Assembly: GCA_964036665.1 (NCBI GenBank)
Contig: OZ038529.1
Location: 2,480,001 to 2,544,000 of the forward strand
From: Gordius sp. MW1
Taxonomy: Eukaryota > Nematomorpha > Gordioida > Gordea > Gordiidae
DNA length: 64,000 nucleotides
Direction of reading: 5' to 3'
Position 1 is the first letter of the stretch, and each line of letters begins with the position of its first letter. A program made the translations under genes and the position numbers. Under the pieces are notes generated by a model. That model saw nothing but the letters and a program-made list of their open reading frames with translations. It made no database searches and was not told the DNA's origin. This document shows positions 1-12,745 of this stretch, piece after piece.

Positions 1-437
1 GTTATTTAGTTTTATTTTATTTTTGTTTATATATATGCAAAATAAAAAAATGTATGATAAAGTGTTGAGGACTTTAAAAAGGATTTTTTTTCCATACATG
101 TTAATTCTCGTCTTAATACACGATTCAACTTCAAAGCGCCATATTTTTTTGTCCAAATATGCGATTTACATGCCGTGGTTACTATGTGAATATGCATTAG
201 TAGGCGTAATTAAAGGATAAATATTTGTTTTATTAATGAAAACAGAGCAAAAATTCAAAAATGGCTTGACGCTCTTATTAAGACGCGGCTAAGTTTTAAC
301 ATGCATTCGCTTTTGTGATCTAGATGCAAAATGGCGTATTAAGAGGCACGCCCTTAGTGTAACGCTTCTTCATTCAACAAATTACAGAATGCTTAACTCC
401 CTAACACATCAAACATGGCCGCCTATATTCCTTACTT

Positions 438-573
438 CATGGGCGTAGCCAGGGGGGCGGCCGCCTCCCCCCTCCTAAATCACAAAAAAGAATAATACAA
501 AAACCCTTTATAATTAAAAGATTTTACGTTTTCGCCCCCCCCCCTCCTAATCCAAAACCTGGCAACGCCCATG
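438..573. mobile_element. G-rich palindromic MITE, Pfk intron
   Basis: Termini CATGGGCGTAGCCAGG and its complement, with G/C homopolymer runs inside. One of about twenty copies of this family in the window. Confidence 0.75.
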
Positions 574-612
574 CCTTACGTAATAGTGATAGATTTAATT
601 AATATACATCAG

Positions 613-3600
613 GGGTGTAGGATGGGTGCCGAGGCGGTCCTAGCCCTGGTAGATACCAAAGACGATACAGAGGCTTGCATCATAGGCTTGGATGGGAATC
701 GCGTGGTAAGACTGCCTCTCATGCGTTGCGTGGAACGAACCCAAGCGGTTGCCAAAGCCATTAGCGAAAAAAATTTCGAGGCCGCCGTCCGTCTCAGGGG
801 AAAGTAATGCCTTTACTACAAACTTATTTTTTTATACTTTTAATTTAAGGTGCAAAAAAAGGACGTTGGTTTGTTGACTAAATCTCATCGGGGAAGATAA
901 CGTTGTTGAATTTGAAGAATAACGTTTGATATTTAGAATGTATATATTGGATTTCTAAACTCGTACCTATTTATTTAAGGCATAGACTTTTTAGGTTTAT
1001 TAAGCCAAATCATGATTTGAATTAGAAAAATTATAATGTTTATCCCTGGATACCATATATTTGATGCCAATTGAAGATTAATTCGTTTTGCTGGAAAAAC
1101 ACCATTTTTAATAGTGATAAACTTTGAGGGTTTGTTTTCATTGTCCTTAAGGAGATGATGTAACAATATGATTTGTTTCTATCTTTGATTCAACTTTTTA
1201 ATCAAAGTAAGATTAACCGTGCATGATGATATCTATTAATAAATTAATCATTGAAGATCGTTATTGTATTTGAACAGGAGTTTTATGAACAATCTCGAAA
1301 TCCATAGAATATTCAGCCAGATCAGACCTCCCCAAGAATCCAACCCATCTAAACGAGTAATGCAAAATTATCTTGCTTCCCCCTGCAAATTTTACACTCT
1401 TTTATCCTACAGCCTTCACCTATTTTTATATGTAATGGGCAGAGTCAATTTTTATGTTATAACCGATGGGAATTTTATATATGTGTTTGAACGCTCGTGT
1501 GGCGGTTCTTTTAACGCATTTTGCAATTTAAAAATCTATTTACCGACGTGCCCGGCCCTGAATCTTATAAAGTCAGTTTTTTACCTAACCCCCCCCCCCC
1601 CCCACCCCCAACCTAAATCTATTTTAGATTAACCAGCCTAAAGTTGATTTTAATAAACATATTTATAATGTATGTTACTATTAATTGAATGATTAACTCA
1701 ATGAGTTGTCAAACTAGTTTTTCCTTTTAAATACTCATTTTGACTTTTTAAAAAATCATCCTTTTCTACATAACATATATTAATATTTACGACGTTTATA
1801 AATATAGCAACTACTACTTTACACTAAATGCTTTTGTGTGTTGTGCCTTAGAAATTTACGGTAGCGGTAATCAACATAGGGGCTCCTTGTTGCGGTATAA
1901 ACGCGGCGGTTCGTTCGTTTGCCCGGATGGCCTTGTGTTATGACTACAAGGTTGTGGGCATATACGACGGGATACGGGGATTTGCGGAAGGAAATGTGAG
2001 TGATTTCACCTTGGTCCCCCCTGTTTTAAAAATTTTTCCTTTCACACTCTCACTCCCACAAATGTCTGGGTGTATCCTTACCCCCACGCTCAAAAATTTG
2101 CAATTTCACCATTTATCGCCAGGCAACTAGTAGCTAAAAAGCATGGGCGCATCCAGCATTGGGATTAGAGGGGGTAGGGCAATAATGATTTAGGGAGGGG
2201 CAAAATGTTTGTTTTTTTCGAAATTTCACCAAATTCTAGGATTTAGAAAGGGGCAGCCGCCCCTCCTTGCCCCCCCCCCGGCTACGCCCATGCCTATAAG
2301 GGTCGAAAGGAGGCAATTAATTTGTTGTTAGCCTTTTTGAATTGGAAGAATAGTAAATTTCACATTTAACCCCGATGTAACCATTTAAATTTATTCTAAA
2401 GCCAAACTTTTATTTAATATAATAAAGAAACTTTTTGTCGTACATGAGCCTTGTATTTTATCCGGGTTAGACAGTGTTTTGCTTTAATCTTTATCGAAAT
2501 TTTTGAATCAATAACAGCTAGAGTCCCCTCTGAAATGAATAATGACATGAGTTAAATTGTATTAAATTACTGATTTAAACGTGTCTATATTCCTTACTCC
2601 ATCCGTTGCATGAGTGACCCATAGTAGTAAGAGGCCGTGCGATAAATGAATTGCAATTTTTTTTTTTTTGGGGGGGGGGGTGCCACTGACATTTGTGTGA
2701 AATCTGTACATTAGTGTCGTGAAAACGGCTGTTTAGTTTGTTTTTCTTAGGTCGACCAAACAAAACCCAGCCATTTTTACAACACTAGTATACATAAATA
2801 GTTCTTGCGTCTTTTTTCTCCGCTCTTCTTTTGCACATTTTGCCCTTTTACTTCACGCTTATATTGCATGTGCCTCCGCGCTGCTTTAATCACGTTTCGT
2901 GGGCTCGTTCACCCTTATATCTAAATTACTAGATTCTTATAAATTTTGTGATTTCCTTCGTTTTTTGGTCATCATCCATCGTAATATCGTTTTTTGCTTA
3001 GCTTAACCCTAGAGTACAAAGTATTTAGTTCGAAGTTTTAAAAGTAATCGACTCATTGTCCAAGCATCCTTAGGTTTAAATATGAAATCTTGGTCGCTCT
3101 TAGCCCCATTTACCAAATGTTTTGGTCGCTTTTAGCGCCATTTACCAAGTGAAAATTAAGCTTAAATCGTGCCCCAGAACGTAGCCCGCGGAACTCGAAA
3201 TTTGCTTTGCATGCAATTGTTTTGCACTAACACCTTATAGCGCTCGGGAAAATTCGGGAATTTTTATTTTTACACGAACCACACTTTCCTTATGCATGCA
3301 AGCATCATCGCTCGCTTCTAGTGTTGTAAAAAGGGCTGGATGGGTTTTGTTTGGTCGGGTCGACCTTTCGTTTTGGTCGACAACCAAAGGTTCGAAAGGT
3401 TTGACCTAATTCGACCTAAAACTCTTTGGTCTAGACATGCAGCTAAGAAAAACTGACCTATTTGACTAAAACCAAAAGTCGACCAAACAAAACCTAGCCC
3501 TTTTTACAACATTATTGGCTTCGTCATATTAATTGCTTTGCCCATTGGTTCAATCTTTAAATTGATGTGTAATCTCTTGGCATTTTTCTCTCTGTCTCAC

Positions 3601-6600
3601 TCTTCTAGTTTTAGTTTAGCCTGTTGATTCTCTCATTCTTCTCTACTATGATCTGATGCTGTTTTTGCGAAACAATTCTTCTTTGTACCTAAAGTGTTCT
3701 ATGCCCGTCTCGTAGTATTGTTTACACTTTCTCGTCTTTCTTTTATACCGTCCGGACTGTCTAAATTATTTGATATCGCAGCTAGCTAGCTAGTTATTCT
3801 CCAAATTTTGTTTTTTGCAAGAAATTTTCATCAATTTTGACTTTTTATTACCTATCATCCTATTTTAACTTGATCCCCCTGTCTGGACTGGCCGACCTTC
3901 CGATCTCAAATCTCCTTAAAATCCTCACCAAATCTACACGTTTGCTGGCTCTCCTCCCTCCGTCTGTCCGCGTGTGCTCTTTCACTGTTGTATATTTGTT
4001 CAGTCCAGGAAAATAAAAGTATACCACCAAACTTCTTAAACTATTTTTACAACCAATTTTGAGGCCAAACTCTGGCTTTTATAACCCGTTCTACCGTGTA
4101 CGATATATAAGCTCGTACTTACGGTGTTGTAATTGACTTTCTCAATTTTTTTCAAATAATTTTAAAATAATATGTGTTACGTATAAAAAAGTGTTGTCAT
4201 GGATATTAACCAACTCACCATCTAATCGCACTTTTGGGGCAGGGAGCTTTTAAAGGTGGCAGAGTTTGTCAAAATGATGTTTGATACATTTATCGCGAGT
4301 GATTTTTGTTGTAGCATTGCGGTAGTGTTGTAAGAACCGCTGAGTTTTGTTTGGTCGCTGGTTTTATTCGACTAAACATAAACAATTCTTAATAGCATAA
4401 ACAAAAGGTTTTTTTTGTCGAACCTTTCGTTTGTTTATGTTTAGTAGACTAAAGCCATAGGTCGACCAAACAAACCCCAGCCGCCTTTGCAACACTATGC
4501 ATAAATGTCTCGGTAAATAATGTGGGGGGCCAGTATGAGCCCCACGTGACCACGACAAGCTCTATCGCGTCGTAAATGTATTCAACATTTTTTGGACTAA
4601 TTCTTTGTGATTTTTTATTAATTACATATAACCCTGATACGTTGCTGTAATGAATTTAATGATTTAATTGCTAAAGGGGATATTATTATTACGCGCATTT
4701 CATTTGCAATCAATTGAGAACTTATACTTTATAAATTTGAATCTTTTTTTTGTTTATTAGATTCGACCTCTTAATTGGGGAGACGTGCACGGCTGGGCTA
4801 TGCGTGGTGGATCGCTTCTCGGTATTAATAGGTTAGTCCCCCCCCCTCGATTCAGTTGGGGTCATATAATACCCCACCCTAGTGAGGTTATTCTCTAAAC
4901 AGCTCGTTTATTTATGGGTTATAACTAATGAAAGTTGATATAAATGAAAAATATAGTGTATTTATATCGAAATTGGTGCGTTTGTAAAATGTCGCGTTTT
5001 AACCCTATAATTACACAAAGTTGATAGTTTTTCAAGTCTTCAGGCGCTAGAGCTTTAAACACCATGCAACTCTAAGATTAAAATGCCCATGGGTTCATAT
5101 CTGTTTTTGAAATTTTTCACTATATGAATTCTGCCCTAGTGTAAGCTTACCTAACCCTTTCATGGGCGTAGCCAGGTTTTGGATTAGGGGGGGGGCAAAC
5201 GTAAATTTTTTTAATTTCTAAGGGTTTTTGCATTGAAAAATTTTTTTTTCGCCATTTAGGGGGGGCGGGGGGGGGGGGCTCCCCCCTGGCTTCGCCCATG
5301 AACCCTTTATTTGGAATTGTCGTAAATAGATTACTATTATTATTAATCATTATTATTATTATTATTGACTCTTATTCAGTACATCTCCCTTGGTTGTTTT
5401 TATTAAAATTATTGAAAATGCTGAATATCCCTTTATAACCTTTAGCAGGAGGCCTAGTATTTAGTTATTTGATAAATTTATACTTTATCATAATGTAGAA
5501 CTTTGCCGGAGGGTCATTTTAACGAACTAGCCGCCAGAATCAAAGAATTCAACATAAACGGTATCCTGTTTATAGGAGGATTCGAGGTATGCCATAAGTT
5601 TCATACCTTACGTTCTGAATAAAATTACTATTGAAAAATATTTGAAAAAAATCTTTATTTTAATGAAACAGGGTTTTAATTTGCGATGTAACCATATGAA
5701 TTACAATAAAAAACTTTTGTCTTTAATTGTTCAAGTGTTTTAATGAGTGAATGAATGAGAGTAGGCGTTAGTTTAAAACGTTTAAGATTACCACGATGCA
5801 CGATACTATTTTGCGTGCAAATAATAGGCCATGAGAACCGTCTTACAACTGTACGAAAATCGACCGAATTATCCGGAATTTTGTATACCCATGGTTTGCA
5901 TACCCGCCACTATCAGTAATAACGTGCCGGGCACCGAATTTAGTTTGGGCGCCGATACGGCCCTCAACGAAATTTGTGGGGTTAGATTTTAAATTGCTTG
6001 TGAAATATGTTCTATTTTTTCAATAATAAAAGATTCAAATTTTTTCAATTTTTTTATTATGGGTTCTGCTGTTTTTAAAGCTAGATAAAGCCGTTTCTTT
6101 TACCATGTTAATTAGGTGCGTTTGTAAATTATGGAAATTTCCGTGGCATCTTCTTTGTTCTAATTAGTTCATTTATGATTGATTTAGTAGCGAACTTGAT
6201 ACAGCAATTTACCTAATAAATGAAAGCTGGAACTTAGTGTTTGATTAAAAATAAAGATTTCGTAGGATTTCCTCTTCTTTTCATGCGATTTCCAGTTTTT
6301 TTATGTGGTTAAATACTATGTCTCGGTGTTGGTTTATGTGGCTAATAGCTTAACAGGGTTTATAATACATGCTTTTAACCCTATTCCTGGGTTTATAATT
6401 GGCCTACGTGCTTTTGGTTTAAATTATTTATTACTCTTCAAAGGGAATTTTACACTTAAATAGCTTCGTAAAACCATTACATCAAATTAAAGTAAATTTT
6501 AAAAAACCCGTATTAAAACAAATGTATTAAATTTTGGCCGGGGTCAGATAAAGTAGAAGTAAGCGACGGTCATCATTAATATGCAGGGAATTATTTAGAC

Positions 6601-9600
6601 AGTTTTGCAATTATCCGATATATAGCAAACAACGTAGACAAGTTGCCCAAAATTCATAAATAAATAAGGTAAGAATTTGGGCTCGGGCCAGGTCGAAAAA
6701 TTAAAGCCAACCAGCGGTCATTAGCTAGTGCATTTGCGAAAGCAATATAAAAGTTTTTTACAGTAGCCTAAGTTCACAGCCTTTAAAAACCCTTATTTAT
6801 AAGTTTCCACGGCAATTATTGAAAAATTGCAAGTTGGATAGGACGGACGCAACCAAGAGCGAGCCCATAAATTGCATAGCAATTGAAAGTGTGAGCGGGG
6901 GGAGGGACTGATTTTACAATGGCTGGACTTGTATCGAAATGAAGGTTAAATTTATGTTATTCGTTTTTATAGTGTTTATAAATTTCCATAAAATTGGCAG
7001 TTTTTAATAAAATTTTTTGTACACGTGTATTGCATAGTTGGTGGATAAAATAAAACAATCGGCAACGGGGACTAAAAGAAGAGTTTTCGTGGTAGAAACA
7101 ATGGGTGGGTATTGCGGATACTTAGCCACTTGTGCTGGGCTAGAGACGGGGGCCGATGCAGCTTATATACTCGAAGAAAAGTTTACCATCAAGGATTTAC
7201 AAGTGAACCTTTTTATATATTATGTCCTTGCAACCCTTTAAACGAGATCTTCTGATCCATGTTAGGAACTAGATAAAACCGTTTGTTTGATTTCAATGTT
7301 GGCTTTAGTTAAGGTTTACAGAAGTTTGTGTGCTTTATGGTTGTTTATTTTAAATTTTTGTTGTGAGAAACTATGAAATGGTGTTGTAAAAACGGCTGGG
7401 TTTTGTTTGGGCGTCCCTTGGTTTTAGTCGACTAAACATTAAAGGTTTTTGGGCAAATCTTTTGTCTGTTTATGTTTAGACGACTAAAATCAAAGGTCGA
7501 CCAAACAAAACCCAGCCGTTTTTACAATCATACTATGAAAATTGGTGTTTCTTGTATGGAAATATTGACGTTATAATCAATAAAGCTTATTGAAATGCTT
7601 GATTTTGAATCTTTTTAGGATTTTTAGCCTTTTTTAATATAATGACGACATATTAATATTACTCGTATAACCCTCTTTATACATTATAATTGTATAAGCA
7701 ATTTTAAACTAGTTTTAAATTGTAGTCAGATATGCAAGTATCAATAAATTATTTTTTATCCTCAAAAAAGTAAATAAAAACCATGCAATCATTTGTGCAT
7801 AGAACGACGTGCTACACATTAAAGCGAAAATGGACGAGGGCATTCAAAGGGGTATTATTCTCAGGTTTGTGTTGTTGTTGACATTTATTTTGCAAAAAAT
7901 CATTTAAAATTATTTTCCAACATATTGTAATTTGTTGTTTTTATCGTTGTTTTGCGTCAGTGCAAAATTGCCTCTGGGGTTTTTACATTAAAATTTAACC
8001 CCGTTTTCGCTGTGTGTTTTTTGCAATAGGAACGAGAAATGTCACGAAAATTATACCATGGATTTCATGAATTCCTTGTACTTGGGCGAGAGCGATGGGG
8101 TTTATTCTGCCCGAAAAAATGTGCTAGGACACGTTCAGCAAGTAATTTTTTTTCCTATTACTTTTGATTTATTATCATAATTTATTGGATCACCACTGGG
8201 TGTTATTTAAATTCGTTTACATGCAGAGCCTGTTATGTTATTGGTGTAATTTACTTTTTCTAAAACTATTTTATGCAATATAACGAATGTCTTATATTCT
8301 TAGCCGTCTTATCGTTGTAATATACTTGCAACAGGGCGGACTAAAATAAAATTGGAGCCACCGTTTGATGGTATACATGAAAGATTTTAGACTAAATATG
8401 CTTTCATCCTTCATTTTCGCATTGAGAGTTTAAATATCCTTTGCTTGAGTTAAGAACACGGGAGTATCAGGGGGTGGCACGGAAGGGCAACTGTTCCCCT
8501 TTGAATCCAAAAAATCTTTGAAATTTCATATAATTATCGTATAAAAATTCAAACAAAAATATCATTTTGCCTCTCTTAAATCAATCCCCCTCTAAATCCA
8601 ATCCTGGTTAGGCCCATGGTTAAGAATACGTGCGATGTTTCTATCGGTAGTTATCATTAATAAAGGCTTAAATAAAAGTATTACTACTTTTTGATTTCTT
8701 TTGTTTGAATACTGTGAATAAAGGGTGGTTCGCCAACGCCTTTTGATAGGAACATGGGAACCAAGATGGCTCTAAAGGCTTTCAAGTATATGGTTACGCA
8801 GCTGGAGAAAACGGTTCAACCAGACGGTATTCACTTAGCACATATAATAACTTTTATCTTATGAATTTTATAAAAATTAGTGGTAAATTCGTATTTTTTG
8901 TGTGTAGAGCCCTCCGCGGGCCGTCCGAACGGGTCGAGTCAAAAATTGTAATAATCCGGCTTCCGGGTCGGGCCTGATGTGGCAACCCGGCCTGAGGCCC
9001 GAGGCAAAATCTGGCTAAATTTTTTTAAAATTTTAAGTTAATTACTTTGTTGAGTAGGCAATTTAGAGGGGACAAAATATTTCATGTTAAATGAAAGGTG
9101 CGGGTGGTATTTTGAATAATTTGTTTCGTAAATTTGCATAAAAAAGTGGGGCTTGGGCAAATTTAATTAAAAGAAATTTCATTTTGCAGGGCTCTAGGCA
9201 TGTGATAGGATGCTTCCTGTGAAAAATATCATTTATTTAATTTACGATTTTTCAAATAGGGACAATCAAAGCTGTAGCACCAGAGAGCGCCGTACTCATA
9301 GGCTATCAAAAGAGGACCGTCGGTTTTACTCCTGTCATCGAACTGATTGGCCAATGTGATTTCGAGTAAGTATCAATTTGTTGTTTTAATTTACTAGTGA
9401 TCCACTCTGATCTGTTTTCTAAATTTCGACTAAGCCTAGAGGTCGATTAAAAAATACAGACAAGGTCTGTATATGTTTAGTCGACTTAAACCAAAGGCCC
9501 ACTAAACAATCCCTAGGTCTTTTTACAACACTATAATTTGCAATGCCACTTTCAAAATTTAATCTAAATGATTCATCACATTTTGGGGCTAAATAAAATT

Positions 9601-10193
9601 TAACAACTCCCTAAAGTTTTTTTGCAATTTGGCATTTCTAATTGAAAAAATAGCCTGCGTTATCTGGACACTGCTTCTAGTTTATCCTGAATACTCCACG
9701 TCACTCAGCTTTTCAAGTTTGTTTATATTTAGTAATTTGTGGTATCTGTTATCCGGTAATGTTGTAAAAACGGCCGGGTTTTGTTTAAGTCGTCTTAGAC
9801 CAAACAAAACCCTGCCGTTTTTACAAGACTGGCATCCTAGTACCACAATCCCAATGGGAGTTTTTTGTTATGTCTGAGAAACCCTCTTTTGATGACTTTA
9901 AAAAAGATTGTTAAAGGAAAAAGTAACCTAAGATTCAACCATTGTCCAGTTGTATGTTGGGCTCAGTTTTAAAAACTCCTTCACGATAACACGAATAATA
10001 CCTCCCTCTCTAAAATAGGCACAGGACGCACAAAAATTTGCAGTGGTGGATGAACCTGAGGCCTCTCATGAGAATTCTGGCCAAGCATACCGCCACGTAC
10101 GAATCGGAAAGCTTTTACGTGGATTGCATTAAAGATGAAATGGGACCTAAAAGCATGATAACGCCCCTCCTCGGCGATAACAACGCCAAATAA
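613..10193 (+). CDS. Pfk: ATP-dependent 6-phosphofructokinase, C-terminal part (12 exons)
   Basis: Cytosolic enzyme that phosphorylates fructose 6-phosphate to fructose 1,6-bisphosphate, the committed step of glycolysis. Visible coding exons: 613-803, 1278-1356, 1852-1995, 4761-4831, 5499-5586, 5828-5980, 7038-7202, 7803-7864, 8030-8141, 8724-8826, 9260-9365, 10019-10193. They sum to 1,449 nt (482 residues plus stop), with GT/AG borders and matching phases. The translation runs from the end of the first PFK half ([20 protein letters not shown]) through the whole second half: [80 protein letters not shown] and [14 protein letters not shown]. In animal PFKs the second half forms the allosteric sugar-phosphate site; this is family knowledge. 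The catalytic N-terminal half (GGDG region) lies left of the window, so this is partial at the 5' end only because of the window edge. Introns carry several MITEs. No frameshift or stop was seen. Confidence 0.95.
2142..2292. mobile_element. G-rich palindromic MITE, Pfk intron
   Basis: Subfamily with CCAGCATTGG near the left end and GGCAGCCGCCCCTCC near the right, ending GCTACGCCCATG. Confidence 0.75.
2713..2787. mobile_element. hAT-type MITE (AGTGTTG family), short copy
   Basis: Degenerate left end and a well-kept right end (CAAAACCCAGCC then TTTTTACAACACT). Pfk intron. Confidence 0.65.
3320..3512. mobile_element. hAT-type MITE (AGTGTTG family)
   Basis: Starts AGTGTTGTAAAAAGGGCTGG and ends with GCCCTTTTTACAACATT. 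Inverted repeats of about 35 bp surround a GTCGAC-rich core. Pfk intron. Confidence 0.75.
4324..4496. mobile_element. hAT-type MITE (AGTGTTG family)
   Basis: AGTGTTGTAAGAACCGCTGA at the left and GCCTTTGCAACACT at the right, with the GTCGACCAAACAAA core. Pfk intron. Confidence 0.75.
5161..5300. mobile_element. G-rich palindromic MITE, Pfk intron
   Basis: Subfamily with CCAGGTTTTGGATTAGG at the left end; it closes with TGGCTTCGCCCATG. Confidence 0.75.
5328..5367. repeat. ATT microsatellite
   Basis: An imperfect (ATT)n run directly downstream of the preceding MITE. Confidence 0.7.
6540..6655. repeat. interspersed repeat unit, Pfk intron
   Basis: The block GGTCAGATAAAGTAGAAG ... GGTCATCATTAATATGCAGG ... 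GCAATTATCCGATAT recurs twice in tandem at 60195-60510. Confidence 0.55.
7381..7529. mobile_element. hAT-type MITE (AGTGTTG family)
   Basis: GTGTTGTAAAAACGGCTGGG at the left; CAGCCGTTTTTACAAT at the right. Pfk intron. Confidence 0.75.
8466..8618. mobile_element. G-rich palindromic MITE, decayed
   Basis: Reverse orientation, degenerate termini (GGGGGTGGCACGG; CTGGTTAGGCCCATG). Pfk intron. Confidence 0.55.
8905..9196. mobile_element. hAT-like element (TAGAGCCCT termini), Pfk intron
   Basis: TAGAGCCCTCCGCGGG at the left and TTTTGCAGGGCTCTA at the right, with CCCGAGCC-type subterminal repeats. Same family as 60752-61431. Confidence 0.65.
9412..9533. mobile_element. hAT-type MITE (AGTGTTG family), 5'-truncated
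   Basis: Only the inner part and the right terminus (TCTTTTTACAACACTA) remain. Pfk intron. Confidence 0.55.
9758..9830. mobile_element. hAT-type MITE (AGTGTTG family), short copy
   Basis: Nearly pure palindrome: ATGTTGTAAAAACGGCCGGG paired with CTGCCGTTTTTACAAGACT. Last Pfk intron. Confidence 0.7.
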
Positions 10194-10194
10194 A
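10189..10194 (+). terminator. poly(A) signal overlapping the Pfk stop codon
   Basis: AATAAA is formed by the last lysine codon and the TAA stop (CC AAA TAA AG). No other AATAAA is seen in the next 100 bases. If used, the 3' UTR would be only about 20 nt. The hexamer is seen directly; its use is inference. Confidence 0.4.
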
Positions 10195-10761
10195 GCCATT
10201 CAATATTTGTCGTTACTCGGCTTTATTTATACCTTCATTTTGCTTGATTGCCGTCACGTCAAAAATTAGTTTTATTTTAAAGCCGACCTTGTAAACTATT
10301 CATTTTACCAATACTCAAGCAACACCGAGGCGGCTGCCCCATTCTCTATCTAGTCAATGAAGCTTACGCTAAAGAAGTCCCAACTCAAGTTTATCTCTTA
10401 CTCATTCGACCTCTTATGTAATGTATGTGTCTCATTTTATGACCATTTGCGTTTGTTGACATAATATTACAACACCCCGGCCCCGTTTGTTTTTTTCCAA
10501 TCTCTTTCATCATATATATACTACATACACTTTGTGCGCTCGCTCGTCTACATTGTATTTATACCCCAAAATGCATCATAACCTCCTCGCTTCGCGCACT
10601 GTACGTAGTTGTATAGTTTCATGGCGGCTCATGCGTATTTATATTTTTACGTTCGGGGCATTACCACCTATATGATGTGCAAATATGTTTTGTCATTTAT
10701 TTTATCCAAGAATGCAGCTATCCTAAACGTGCGTAATGGTCAGTTATGAGTTTTAAGGTCC

Positions 10762-10915
10762 CATGGGCGTAGCCAGAATTGGAATTAGAGGGGGGGGGGC
10801 AAAATGATCATATTTTAAAATTTTAGCCGAAATTTTTATAATTTTCATCAAATTTTTGGATTTAGAGAGGGATAGCCGCTCCTTTCTGCCCCCGCCCCCC
10901 TTGGCGACGCTCGTA
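10762..10915. mobile_element. G-rich palindromic MITE
   Basis: CATGGGCGTAGCCAGAATTGG at the left, degenerate right end (TTGGCGACGCTCG). Lies just downstream of Pfk. Confidence 0.7.
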
Positions 10916-11639
10916 ATGGTCACCCTTGTAATCAGGGCACGAATTTAGTTTGGGGAAAGACTTCTTTATCCTTGCGGGCGCTTAGATGAGATAGGATTTG
11001 TTTTAAAGGGTTTTTTTTTCAATGGCCGGGAGTTTTATCTTAGAGTATGAGTTCGGGAATAATGTCTACTCCACAAATAGAAAATCTCTAATTATGATTT
11101 TATCAATTTGAGGTGATGGATTGAATAATATCAACACGTTCAGTTGTGAATAAAAACGTTCTCACGGTAACACGGTCACGTCATAACACTTCAGGGAAAT
11201 AAGGAAAATATTTTCCCACTGTTATAACGGGAAGTATTCCCGTGTATAATATTGAGTAAAATAAAAGTGTTCTGCGAAACGCTGAAACCTTCTGATTCTT
11301 TTTAATTACCACTGGCCTTTTATATTTTTTACCTTCTGGCTGGGCAGCGATTTTCCGAAACTCTTTTCCATTCTTTGACCTATTTTTTCGCGCAAAGTGT
11401 AAATTTTTAGCCCTTCGCTTTAAAGGATCTTGGATTCTTCTGATGACAGCTTTACTTCTCTGCTCCATTTATTAGGCCAAATCTTTAATTATCGCCTATC
11501 AGTTCCAAAGATTCTTTATTGCTCTGTTTCCCGGATAAAATCTTTATTTACCGCCTGTCATTTTCAAGGAACACGGCTTTTCAATAACTTTATTAAGTCC
11601 TAGGCCCACTTTCGTAGCCAATTATTGATCTATAGTAGA

Positions 11640-11755
11640 GAACTGCAAAGTCACATTTTTTAACCCGAACCCGACCCGAAAGCATTTAAAAATTATAAAT
11701 CCGGCCCGATTCGACCCGGTGTCAGGTCGCAGGTGTCTAATCAATAGTCCACCGC
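11640..11755. mobile_element. hAT-like fragment with CCCGACCC repeats
   Basis: Ends resemble TAGAGAACTGCA and GCAGGTGTCTA, as in the 50982-52751 element; the core is AACCCGAACCCGACCCG-like. Confidence 0.45.
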
Positions 11756-12089
11756 TGCATCTCCTCTTACGCGCACTCCTTATAAGGGGTGCAGCAATGT
11801 ATGACAGCGAGGCCGTCCGTCTTTAGCCCTCCATCGGTCTTTCTTCTAGCAAAATGTAACGTGAAATAATTTCGGATTATAACAAAGTTTACCATAAAAT
11901 AGCACTGCTTATTTTTGGTATTAATGAATAGTTTTGATAATTGTAAATGCATCAATCTGGAGCTGGACTTTTAAGGCGAAATAGACTCTTATTTATATGT
12001 TTTTTCTCGATAAAAATGTTCAGTGCAATATGTAAAAAATGCGTTGATCTCTTATAAATTTTTTATTAACCTTTTTTCTTTAAACCCAA

Positions 12090-12249
12090 CATGGGCGTAG
12101 CCAGGTTTTGGATTGGGGGGGGGGGCAAAACGTTTAAAAGTTCAATTAGAGGGGGGCAAAAGATAAACTTTTCAAAGTTTTTGTATTGGAAATTTTTTTT
12201 ATCGTAATTAAGGGGGGGGGGGGGGGGGGGGGGCCTGGCTACGCCCATG
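12090..12249. mobile_element. G-rich palindromic MITE
   Basis: CATGGGCGTAGCCAGGTTTTGG to CTGGCTACGCCCATG, with an 18-base G run. Confidence 0.75.
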
Positions 12250-12653
12250 AAACCCAATTTCCTTTTTTATTATTTGAAAGTGTCCCTTTGTCTAGTCGAC
12301 TATATTAGGCTTAGTCAGCGATCGTGATTAAAAAGCAAAACTTGTTTAGCTAACACAAATTTTAAACTTTTTGTCATCACAATTTTTTAAATGCTGAAAT
12401 ATAATTATCAACATTCTCACATGTTTTCCTTAACTGTAAAGTTAACATTTTAGAAATTGTTTTTTGCCGCACGACAAAATTCTGCCCTTTTGGTCGAATT
12501 TTTATCCCTGTTGTTGCTTCATGCTGTGGTTTCTTCGGTAAACGGACCATGCATGGATTATTTTAATGAAATCGGAAAACCTTCTCCAAAATCTAAATTT
12601 TCAGTGTCCTTTAAACTCAGGCAAAACTTAGGATTCTTATCTTACGATACAAC

Positions 12654-12745
12654 TAGTCTTATAAAAGCGGCTGGGTTTTGTTTGGTCGACTTTTGGTTTT
12701 AGTCGACTTACGATCAAGCAAAACCCAGCCGTTTTTACAACACTA
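12654..12745. mobile_element. hAT-type MITE with exact 8-bp target duplication
   Basis: TAGTCTTATAAAAGCGGCTG ... CAGCCGTTTTTACAACACTA, flanked on both sides by GATACAAC (12646-12653 and 12746-12753). An exact 8-bp duplication is typical of hAT insertion. Confidence 0.85.

Noticed and set aside
571-612. ATG at 571 as a gene start
   Set aside because: It lies in the end of a MITE. The PFK homology begins after a CAG acceptor at 612, in the middle of the protein.
11181-11468. 95-codon basic open frame on the minus strand
   Set aside because: Lys/Arg-rich start but no recognisable domain, no splice partner and a hydrophobic end unlike the start. I cannot support it as a gene.
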